Shown: positions 1-6,678 of the stretch, one piece after another
Position numbering within the stretch: the first letter of the stretch is position 1
Layout of the letters: each line of letters opens with the position of its first letter
DNA from: Phycisphaerae bacterium
GTDB taxonomy: Bacteria > Planctomycetota > Phycisphaerae > Phycisphaerales > SM1A02
Length of the DNA stretch: 11,670 bases
Assembly: GCA_018663565.1 (NCBI GenBank)
Contig: JABJQE010000111.1
Location: 1-11,670 of the forward strand
Direction of reading: 5' to 3'
The notes under the pieces: generated by a model
What the model was told of the DNA's origin: nothing
Databases searched by the model: none
What the model saw: only the letters and a program-made list of their open reading frames with translations
Position numbers and translations under genes: made by a program

Positions 1-1
1 A

Positions 2-85
2 CAAGAAGTTGCACGCCACTATCGTCGCATGAATCGCCTCCCCGTGCCATGTCAATCTCCAGACTGGTCTCCAGACTGGTGGTAG
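2..85 (+). CDS. possible C-terminal end of an upstream gene (partial)
   Basis: Reading from base 2, the frame stays open from the window edge to a TAG at 83-85 and gives a plausible protein tail: QEVARHYRRMNRLPVPC, then QSPDWSPDWW. Its codons (cgc, ctc, gtg, gac) match the rest of the window. The frame starting at base 1 is also open, to a TGA at 163-165 that overlaps the next start as GTGA, but it uses AGA four times and is Ser/Arg-rich, so it looks less like coding sequence. Too little is present to name a family, and the stretch could be entirely non-coding. Confidence 0.3.
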   Translation, partial: QEVARHYRRMNRLPVPCQSPDWSPDWW

Positions 86-96
86 ACTGGCCCAGT
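57..96. repeat. 12-bp tandem repeat plus adjoining CCAG/CTGG palindromes
   Basis: CTCCAGACTGGT occurs twice head to tail (57-68 and 69-80), and a partial third copy of the core AGACTGG lies at 84-90. Each unit contains the small palindrome CCAG-A-CTGG. A perfect palindrome ACTGG-C-CCAGT follows at 86-96. If the upstream frame ending at 85 is coding, the tandem units simply encode SPDW twice. If not, the cluster of half-sites 66 to 105 bp before the porin start could be a regulator binding site. The sequence alone does not decide between these. Confidence 0.45.
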
Positions 97-150
97 GAGA
101 ATGACAGACGTGATGCAGCAGCATACTCATTCGATTTGATGGCCCTATTG

Positions 151-155
151 AGGAG
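151..155 (+). promoter_or_regulatory. Shine-Dalgarno site for the porin gene (decides a GTG start)
   Basis: AGGAG sits 6 nt before the GTG at 162. An in-frame TGA at 111-113 limits the start to the short stretch after it, and no ATG is available there. The next in-frame ATG (codon 18) would begin inside the signal peptide and remove its positively charged part. GTG at 162 is therefore the best start. Confidence 0.75.
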
Positions 156-161
156 TGCCTC

Positions 162-1643
162 GTGAGACCCTATCACCAAACACTGTTTCGGTCGTCTGCA
201 GGCCGATGGGGCATGTGGCTTCTCATTGCAGCAGCCATCTTGCCAGGGCTCGATTCAACGGCCTTCGCCCAAAATCGAGGAACCGCCCTACTCAATCGCC
301 TCGAGCAGCAAATGCTCGACAATGAAATTGACCGGCGACTTCAGAACAGCCGTGGCCAGACCTTCGGCGAGCAACTCACACTCGACTATGGAGCCTCGCT
401 TCGGTTCGGCTGGGCCAAACTCGATAACGCGCGTTATGAGCCCTATGGGCTCAGACAATATGAAGCCAACGTGTACATCCAGGCCACGGCAGCTGGCGGC
501 CACAAGGCATTTGGCAATCTGCGGTTTCTCTACAGCCAGTACTACAACAGCGACAACGACAACAACGGCATGCTCGAACCACTTGGCAACAGGTACTGGT
601 ATCAGTTTGATCTCAGCGACTGGCAACAAGCCAATGACGGTTCTAAGGGCGATATCGATTTTAATATTCGAGCGGGCCGGCAATTCGTCACGTGGGGATC
701 GGGGCTCGTATGGAGCAACGACATCTATGGCGCCAAGGCTAGGCTTAGCTGGCAAGGACTCACCATCGAAGGTATGGCCGGCGTGTCGGCTCGAAGCGGC
801 CTGTACGACTTTGATGTGAGCCGGCCGAATTACGACACCGATACAAACCGCCATGTCTTTGGCATTCGCGCACAACACCGGATTTCAGCAGAAATCGCGC
901 CATTCGTGTCGTACTTCGTCCAGCGTGACCACAACGACGACAATGTCGTTCTGCCATTCTTTGGTCCAACACAGTTCAAATATGACTCCGAATACCTCTC
1001 GTTCGGTACAGACGGCTCGATCGGCAACCAGTTCCTGTACACACTGGAGATCTGCCACGAGTCTGGCACTGGGTACTCGACACCAATCGTCGCCCCTGTC
1101 GGGCCAATACAAACGCAAGAGAATATTGATGCGTGGGCTGGCATCCTGAACATGGTGTACTTGATGCGAGATGACCAAGGAACACGGCTTGAAGCGACGC
1201 TTGGTTTCGGAACAGGCGATGGAGATCGAACCTCTAGTTCGGGCACCATTGGCGGCAATTGGCCAGGCTCTCCCGACAACGCCTTCAACAGCCTGGGCTA
1301 TATCAACACCGGACTCGCTCTGGCCCCAAGCATGACCAACTTGCTCATGGCCCGAGTCGGCGCAAGCACAGGCATACCAATCAACCCGCGCCGGCCCGAC
1401 GATCTTCGGATCGGCACGGATTTTTTCGTGTTTGGCAAGACCACGAGCAACGCACCCATTTCCGCCCCATCAACGCCCAACCGATACGTCGGCTGGGAGT
1501 GCGATGTCCGGCTTGATTGGCGTGTGACCAGCGACGTCAGTTTCAATCTCAGATACGGACTCTTTGTGCCAAACGGCGGCAATCCACAGCCAATCGACCA
1601 AGTACGTCAGTTCCTCTACGGAGGTGTCAGTTATGCGTTCTGA
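162..1643 (+). CDS. outer-membrane beta-barrel protein, alginate-export/porin-like
   Basis: A 493-aa protein predicted to sit in the outer membrane as a porin or exporter. Residues 1-36 form a signal peptide: basic start, hydrophobic core around 18-30, and a signal peptidase I site after AFA (A36/Q37). The rest alternates polar and aromatic/hydrophobic residues in strand-like blocks separated by Asn/Asp/Gly-rich loops. It ends in YGGVSYAF, with the terminal Phe typical of barrels inserted by the BAM complex. The block around residues 168-207 (RAGRQFVTWGSG, then the ARLSWQGLTIEGMAG stretch) and the GFGTGDGD segment near 348-355 resemble alginate-export (AlgE-type) barrels, but no family-defining motif was confirmed. 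A short helical stretch (41-62) precedes the barrel. It is first in an overlapping three-gene run with a lipoprotein and a FecR protein, so it may be the surface partner or cargo channel of that system. The substrate is unknown; naming it an alginate exporter would go too far. Confidence 0.72.
   Translation: MRPYHQTLFRSSAGRWGMWLLIAAAILPGLDSTAFAQNRGTALLNRLEQQMLDNEIDRRLQNSRGQTFGEQLTLDYGASLRFGWAKLDNARYEPYGLRQYEANVYIQATAAGGHKAFGNLRFLYSQYYNSDNDNNGMLEPLGNRYWYQFDLSDWQQANDGSKGDIDFNIRAGRQFVTWGSGLVWSNDIYGAKARLSWQGLTIEGMAGVSARSGLYDFDVSRPNYDTDTNRHVFGIRAQHRISAEIAPFVSYFVQRDHNDDNVVLPFFGPTQFKYDSEYLSFGTDGSIGNQFLYTLEICHESGTGYSTPIVAPVGPIQTQENIDAWAGILNMVYLMRDDQGTRLEATLGFGTGDGDRTSSSGTIGGNWPGSPDNAFNSLGYINTGLALAPSMTNLLMARVGASTGIPINPRRPDDLRIGTDFFVFGKTTSNAPISAPSTPNRYVGWECDVRLDWRVTSDVSFNLRYGLFVPNGGNPQPIDQVRQFLYGGVSYAF
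1620..1624 (+). promoter_or_regulatory. Shine-Dalgarno site setting the lipoprotein start
   Basis: GGAGG lies inside the 3' end of the porin gene, 8 nt before the ATG at 1633. The open frame extends further upstream to an ATG at 1564, but that start has no such site and would bury the signal peptide 23 residues inside the protein. The lipoprotein therefore begins at 1633. Confidence 0.8.
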
Positions 1644-2301
1644 GTTCCAAGCCCTTCTCTTCGTGTTCGCCGCGGCAGGACTGAGCGGGTGCGGCCTCCA
1701 TGACCGCACCACAATCGAGTCGCCCGCGGCCGCTCAGTTCCCCACAGACGCCGATTCCCTCGACTATTGGGATACGCTCGAATTGCAGCCCGTCACCACA
1801 AATGACGACGCCCTGCACGGATTATTGCTATTTGTCAACACTCAGCCTCCGGCCACTACCTGGGACGAACGGGTAGCTGCCGCCGAGGCCCTTGGGTGGC
1901 TTGAACCCGGCAAAAACGCCCTTGAACCGCTTGAATCGGCACAAATGGGCCTTGTGGCAGTGTGTATTTGCCATGCGATCGATGTTCAGGGTGGTCTATC
2001 TATGCGGATTTGGGGACGTGTTCCTCGATATTGCACCCGAGAGTTGGTTCACATGGGGCTCATTCCCGGCATAACTGAGCATGAGGCCCTAACTGGGGCC
2101 GAATTCATAGCGTTGCTCGGCGCCGTCGAGCAGCGGCAATTCATTGACCGCGCCTGGGCTGCCCACGATTCGGCCGCCGCATCCGCGGATGCTCCTGGCG
2201 ATGGCCAGTCCACCGCCCCTGACCAACCGGCGAGCAAGTCGCTTGACGAGGCCCCGGCCTCCGACGAGACGCCCGCCGATAAAGGTGAGACCACATCATG
2301 A
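1633..2301 (+). CDS. predicted lipoprotein of unknown family
   Basis: A 222-aa predicted lipoprotein. Residues 1-19 are a short signal sequence ending in the lipobox L17-S18-G19-C20, so Cys20 would be lipidated and the mature protein tethered to a membrane facing the periplasm. Residues 55-170 look mainly helical, with small-residue patterns (AAAEALGWLEPG, GLVAVCICHAIDVQGGL, MGLIPGITEHEALTGAEF). They contain three cysteines, C111, C113 and C134, that could form a disulfide. The last 50 or so residues (175-222) are a low-complexity Ala/Asp/Pro/Ser/Glu tail, probably unstructured. I do not recognise the family. The gene overlaps the porin gene by 11 nt and the FecR gene by 4 nt (ATGA), so the three products are probably made together and may form one envelope complex. 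The start is set by the GGAGG at 1620-1624. Confidence 0.75.
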   Translation: MRSEFQALLFVFAAAGLSGCGLHDRTTIESPAAAQFPTDADSLDYWDTLELQPVTTNDDALHGLLLFVNTQPPATTWDERVAAAEALGWLEPGKNALEPLESAQMGLVAVCICHAIDVQGGLSMRIWGRVPRYCTRELVHMGLIPGITEHEALTGAEFIALLGAVEQRQFIDRAWAAHDSAAASADAPGDGQSTAPDQPASKSLDEAPASDETPADKGETTS

Positions 2302-3815
2302 CGATGCAACATGCCCGATTCACACTCATCAGCCTCTGCGTTTCTATGACTCTAGGCGGATTCGCCGCAGCTGCCGATGATGCGCCGACCACGACGCAAA
2401 CCGTGCAGCAGAGCATTGCCCCAACTGTTCCGCTCACACGACGAGCCGTCCAAGAGCGGCTCGCTGAACTCAAGAAAATTGCGCTCGAGGCCGCCAAGGC
2501 TTTGCCAGAAGGTGAGACCAAGGTACTGCGAGCCGTCGTCATGGAAATGGCAGGCAAGGTGCAGTGGCGGCAGGAGTCAACAGGCAAGTGGAAACTTGCC
2601 GCAAAGGATGACATCCTCAAGCCCGGCGCGATGATCCGAACCGGCCTGCGATCCTGGATGATGCTTCGCATCGGCATCAATGCAAATGTGCTCATCGATA
2701 GTGGATCCCGCATAAGCCTTCCCCAAATCGTGCAAGCCGGCGACACGCTTCGCACAGCTGTGCAGGTCAACCGCGGCCGAGCCGATGTTGAAGTGGGTCA
2801 TGTTGGCCTAACGAACGACTTCTCCGTGCTCACGCCATCGGGTGCTCTTGCCGTACGCGGCACGGGGCTTGCCGTCGCGCACAATGCGCTACAAGGCACT
2901 CAGGTGTTCGGTGCTCGCTCAAACGCCATGAACGCCATCGCCATGAAGTACTACGGCAGCAAAGTCGCCAATATGCTTTCCGGCGAGGCCGTATCTACTC
3001 AAGCGGCGCCAAACCCTGCTGTCGCCGCAGCACTTGACACCGTTGGACCAGCGCCACTCAACGCAAGCGAGGCGCAGGACCAACAAGATGCGCCCGACCA
3101 AACTTCGCAGGCCGTGTCGAATTCAGACCCCATCAACGGCGCTGTACGAGAACTGCTCGCAGAGCAACAAGAGGCCATCAACGATGAGATCATCGAAGAA
3201 GAGTTCGGCGACCCCTTCTTGCAAGATGGATTCGCGTGGTACGTCGGACCTGGCGGCATCGTCCTGCCGGAAGACCGGGGCGCTGTTGCCACTGGCTTGT
3301 ACTGGGACATGAAGCTTCAGCACGTCCCAACCCACGTCGATCCGCACAACGAAGATGGCCACCGTATTGCCTCGGTCTTTGAACACGACTTGTTCGCATC
3401 AACCGGGTTCTATGACCCAGAACGTGAACAGTTCATTCATGGTTCCGCGGAACAAGGCTATTACCTCGATGTCCCATGGGGCACTGAACTCCCTACTGGT
3501 GATCGCCCACTTCCCGAGACCTACCAAGCACTTCTTGATTTTGGTGATGCCCAGTGGAGCGGTCAACCATTCACGAGCGAAGATGACCTGCGAACCATGC
3601 TGACCTTCGTCAATGAATTCTGCGTGACCACCTTCGATGGCGACGGCAACAAAATTGAGGTGTGCCGACAAGCCTTCGCCAATGCGATGAACGCCATCAT
3701 CTATAACGATGTCTATCAGCCAGGGCTCACCCCCTACGGCCAAGGTCTCCAAGACCCCTACGGGGGCACCCAGGAATTCGCAGGAGAAAACGTAGACTGC
3801 CCTTGGTGTCCGTGA
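2298..3815 (+). CDS. exported FecR-domain protein
   Basis: A 505-aa exported protein with a Sec signal peptide (about 1-26, ending FAAAA/D). Residues 45-75 form a charged helix. About 78-195 match the FecR domain: a strand with AGKVQW, then LKPGAMIRTGLRSWMMLRIG, the VNRGRADVEV block near 157-166, and the closing VLTPSGALAVRGTG near 177-190. FecR domains are periplasmic and pass signals to membrane partners; the classic one controls a sigma factor, but none is visible here. Residues 235-300 are a Gln/Asp/Ala-rich linker, and 300-505 form an unfamiliar acidic, aromatic-rich region with C441 and C456 and a C-terminal CPWCP (C501, C504). Translation starts at the ATGA overlap with the lipoprotein gene, behind an AGGTGAG at 2283-2289. 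FecR domains are often encoded next to CHASE2 proteins, as here, so a sensory partnership with the downstream cyclase is a reasonable inference. Confidence 0.8.
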   Translation: MTMQHARFTLISLCVSMTLGGFAAAADDAPTTTQTVQQSIAPTVPLTRRAVQERLAELKKIALEAAKALPEGETKVLRAVVMEMAGKVQWRQESTGKWKLAAKDDILKPGAMIRTGLRSWMMLRIGINANVLIDSGSRISLPQIVQAGDTLRTAVQVNRGRADVEVGHVGLTNDFSVLTPSGALAVRGTGLAVAHNALQGTQVFGARSNAMNAIAMKYYGSKVANMLSGEAVSTQAAPNPAVAAALDTVGPAPLNASEAQDQQDAPDQTSQAVSNSDPINGAVRELLAEQQEAINDEIIEEEFGDPFLQDGFAWYVGPGGIVLPEDRGAVATGLYWDMKLQHVPTHVDPHNEDGHRIASVFEHDLFASTGFYDPEREQFIHGSAEQGYYLDVPWGTELPTGDRPLPETYQALLDFGDAQWSGQPFTSEDDLRTMLTFVNEFCVTTFDGDGNKIEVCRQAFANAMNAIIYNDVYQPGLTPYGQGLQDPYGGTQEFAGENVDCPWCP

Positions 3816-3969
3816 GCGGCCCCGCCGACCACGGAGCCATCAAAGCGGCGGTCCCCCTGATCACCTAATCGCCTGATCGTGTGCGATCTTTCCTCCTCTT
3901 TGCCTCTCTTCCGCCCTCCCGCTCCCAACTCACCCCAGAGCCCCACCCTCACGTACCATCCCCGAACAC
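3816..3969 (+). other. intergenic gap with weak terminator-like hairpin and pyrimidine tract
   Basis: The 154-bp gap between the FecR and cyclase genes holds two things. GATCG-tgtg-CGATC at 3875-3888 is a perfect 5-bp stem followed by TTTCCTCCTCTTT; it is too short and its T run too broken for a confident terminator. It is followed by a strongly pyrimidine-rich stretch at 3888-3950, where only 11 of 63 bases are purines. No good -10/-35 pair and no Shine-Dalgarno site precede the cyclase start. The gap could attenuate or separate expression of the two operon halves, or it may be plain spacer. Confidence 0.35.
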
Positions 3970-6660
3970 GTGAGCAGCCGATCCAATCCCAAAGTCCTCC
4001 TCTCCGCCCTCATCGCCACGCTGCTCATCGTCCTGATTGACCTCAGCGGCGGCTTCGACGGCTGGAACGAACAAGTACTCGACCTCGAACAGCGGCATCT
4101 CCCACGAGATGTGAATGCCATGTCGTCCGACATCGTCATGGTGGACATCGACGACCGAGCCCTTGAGAGAATCGGACGGTGGCCTTGGCCGCGAACCGCG
4201 ATCGCTGGGGCAATCGATGAACTTCTACGGGCCGGCGCCAGGACCATCGCCATCGATCTCGATCTGGCCGACCCCCAACTCCCCACCTGGCACCCTGGAC
4301 CCCCAGCCACCCAGATTGATCACGACGGGACTCTTGCTGAGTCCATCACTGATCGCATTGTGCTCGGCACACTCCTGATGCCCGATGAGTTGGCCTCCCG
4401 CTGGGCTGCTGCTGGCGGTGACCGAAAGACGTTGCCAGCAATTCTTGAGGCCATGAATGCCGACTTCACGCTCGATCCACGTCTCGAATCTACAGGCCTC
4501 TCACAACAAGACAGAGACGCCGCCGCCGACACCATGCACATGCTCTGGCGGCACGTCATCTTCAATGCAGCAGCGAATGACCTCTCGCGGCAAGAACTGC
4601 TCGAACGAGCAGGTCTGCAGGCGGATGCAATGGCTCCAATCATCGACTCGGCCTTGCGGCAACACGCAGCCCGTGTCGTTCTTCCAGGCGGCAAACCAGG
4701 GGGCGCTTCGCGGCCCCCGTCACCAGCAGACCGATTTCCAATTGACCAGTTGATCAAACAGGCTGGAGCCACCGGGTACATCAATATTGTTCGGCGTGGG
4801 CACGACGGCGGCATTCGCCAACTCGTCCCCACGCAATCGGTTGGCCACGAAATGCAAATCCCGGGACTCGGCATAGCGGCGGTGTTGACGCATTTGGGCG
4901 AGGGCACCTCGTTCACAACGGGCCTCGCCGCAGTGCGAGTAGGCGACGTACTCTTGCCACTCCATGATGAGGCCATCACCGTGTGCTGGCCACGCGGCGC
5001 CCACGGCATTGATTGGCCCGATCTCCATCGCGCCACCACCGACGCCCCCCGCTTCACTGGCCACCTATCAATTGGCGAACTCGTATTGCTTGCCCAGGCT
5101 CGCATAACTCTTCAACATGCCCAAGCCGACCTTGTCGCTGCCACACGATCTGTGCTCAGCACAATTCGAGAAGATGCCACGCTCAACCTGCCCAATTGGC
5201 TTGATGCCGATGTTCAAGCCGAAGTGGCCGACGAGGTTGACTTCACCCTTGACAACATCGCCACACGCGAGCAACTTCGCGCCGCGACAGCTGGCCTCGA
5301 TGCAGACACCATCCAACGCATGGGCAGTATGCTTGATTGGCGAAACGCGACAACCACACTCGCCAAAGACGCGGGCCGCGTTACAGCTGTCGAAGAGAGT
5401 CTCCGCTCACAGGTCGAAGACCGACTCGTCTTCATTGGCTGGACCGCGACCGGCACGCTGGCCGACTTCGTGCCAACTGCTGCAGGGCCCCGCACGCCCG
5501 GCGTCATGGTCCACGCTGCGATTGCGGACATGGTGCTGCAAGATCGATCGCTGTGGGAGGGCGCACGCTGGTGGTCATCAGTTGCAGCCGCCTGCCTTGG
5601 GCTACTGATTGCCCTTCTGGTCGCGACCCTTGGTCCGTGGCCCGCGACGGTATCGGCGAGTTGCGTCTTCCTATTGTGGTGCGTTGCTGTTGTCATGTTC
5701 TTTTGGAAAGCGAATGTCGTGCTGCCTCTCGCGTGCCCCCTCGTCACGATCACGCTCTCGTGGGCCACTGGCACGAGTTCGCGTGCCATCATGGTGCAGC
5801 GAGAAAAACGACGCGTCACTCTACAGTTCCGCGCGCGGGTACCCGAGGCGCTCGTTGACGAACTTGCTCGCGATCCAGATTCCGTGGGCATGCGTGGTGT
5901 TCGCCGTGAAGTATGCGTCATGTTTGGCGATCTCGCCGGGTTCACAACGATTAGCGAGCAGCTCGATACCGAAGACACTGTGGCCCTCCTCAACCAGTGC
6001 ATGAGTGGGCTCGCAGAACGCGTGACTGGCCAAGAAGGCTATGTCAACAAGTTCCTCGGTGACGGTTTTCTTGCCTTCTGGTCTGCCTTTGGCGATCAAC
6101 CCAATCAGGCCGACCTCGCCAGCCGCGCAGCAATTGAGTGCCAACTGTTCATGCAGGAAATCAACGCAAACGCTGCACCTGGCACGCCACCACTTGGACT
6201 CCGCATCGGCATTGCCACAGGCGAAGCACTCGTCGGAGACTGCGGCGCGCCGCCTCGGCTCAATGACTACACCGTCATTGGCGACGTCGCCAACCTATCG
6301 GCGCGACTCGAATCAGCCAACAAACAAGTCGGATCATGTATCCTCATTGATGGCCGCACCAAAGAACTCATCCAATCTGATGATCTACCGCTGTGTGAAG
6401 TCGGCCCGATCCAAGTGGTCGGCCGCGACACGGTCGTAGACCTCTGGATGATCACGATGGACAGCGTGACTGACGAAATTCGGTCCACTGCGAGTAAGCT
6501 CGCCGCTGCCATTCGATCGGGCGATCGTGCAGAGGCCCAAGACGCTCTTGCTGCACTCGAAGCAGCCGATGGCCCCTCCAAACGAACATCGCTCATTGGT
6601 GAAGTCGTCAACAGCGACACGATGCCAATGCCGCGTACCATTCAACTTCGAGAGAAATAA
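3970..6660 (+). CDS. CHASE2-domain class III adenylate cyclase
   Basis: An 896-aa membrane receptor predicted to make cAMP from ATP. After TM1 (about 8-25) comes a periplasmic CHASE2 sensor (about 30-530), with its conserved opening IVMVDIDDRALERIGRWPWP (55-74) and closing blocks RLVFIGWTATGTLADF and PGVMVHAAIADMVL (485-523). Three more TM helices follow (about 534-554, 560-578, 581-600), then a basic linker and the cyclase domain (about 645-830). The catalytic set is complete: D654 (FGDLAGFT) and D698 (KFLGDGF) bind metal, K694 and D766 (DYTVIGD) select adenine, and N775 and R779 (NLSAR) stabilise the transition state. A helical tail (836-868) follows. The CHASE2 region is long because of helix-rich insertions near 140-235 and 375-480. 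The GTG start has no Shine-Dalgarno site, but it places TM1 correctly. The FecR gene lies upstream and a GAF/SpoIIE phosphatase gene 18 nt downstream. The ligand is unknown. Confidence 0.9.
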   Translation: MSSRSNPKVLLSALIATLLIVLIDLSGGFDGWNEQVLDLEQRHLPRDVNAMSSDIVMVDIDDRALERIGRWPWPRTAIAGAIDELLRAGARTIAIDLDLADPQLPTWHPGPPATQIDHDGTLAESITDRIVLGTLLMPDELASRWAAAGGDRKTLPAILEAMNADFTLDPRLESTGLSQQDRDAAADTMHMLWRHVIFNAAANDLSRQELLERAGLQADAMAPIIDSALRQHAARVVLPGGKPGGASRPPSPADRFPIDQLIKQAGATGYINIVRRGHDGGIRQLVPTQSVGHEMQIPGLGIAAVLTHLGEGTSFTTGLAAVRVGDVLLPLHDEAITVCWPRGAHGIDWPDLHRATTDAPRFTGHLSIGELVLLAQARITLQHAQADLVAATRSVLSTIREDATLNLPNWLDADVQAEVADEVDFTLDNIATREQLRAATAGLDADTIQRMGSMLDWRNATTTLAKDAGRVTAVEESLRSQVEDRLVFIGWTATGTLADFVPTAAGPRTPGVMVHAAIADMVLQDRSLWEGARWWSSVAAACLGLLIALLVATLGPWPATVSASCVFLLWCVAVVMFFWKANVVLPLACPLVTITLSWATGTSSRAIMVQREKRRVTLQFRARVPEALVDELARDPDSVGMRGVRREVCVMFGDLAGFTTISEQLDTEDTVALLNQCMSGLAERVTGQEGYVNKFLGDGFLAFWSAFGDQPNQADLASRAAIECQLFMQEINANAAPGTPPLGLRIGIATGEALVGDCGAPPRLNDYTVIGDVANLSARLESANKQVGSCILIDGRTKELIQSDDLPLCEVGPIQVVGRDTVVDLWMITMDSVTDEIRSTASKLAAAIRSGDRAEAQDALAALEAADGPSKRTSLIGEVVNSDTMPMPRTIQLREK

Positions 6661-6678
6661 AGGTCACACAACACAGCC

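Noticed and set aside
1..165. Frame-1 open reading to TGA 163-165 overlapping the porin GTG as GTGA
   Set aside because: The overlap is attractive, but the translation is Ser/Arg-rich with repeated AGA codons unlike the other genes; the frame ending at 85 looks more like protein, so this was not called.
1564..1632. Upstream extension of the lipoprotein gene to ATG 1564
   Set aside because: It would place 23 extra residues ahead of a clean lipoprotein signal; the GGAGG at 1620-1624 supports ATG 1633.
2141..2770. 209-codon minus-strand frame across the lipoprotein/FecR junction
   Set aside because: It crosses two well-supported overlapping + strand genes and has a basic, Arg/Ser-rich translation with no family resemblance.
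4320..5105. 261-codon minus-strand frame opposite the CHASE2 region
   Set aside because: Same reasoning: compositionally biased translation, no recognisable motif, and the + strand gene fully explains the region.
5214..6002. 262-codon open frame on the minus strand inside the cyclase gene
   Set aside because: It lies opposite the most conserved part of the cyclase (TM helices and catalytic domain), its translation is Ser/Arg/Thr-rich low complexity, and such antisense frames are expected in GC-rich coding sequence.
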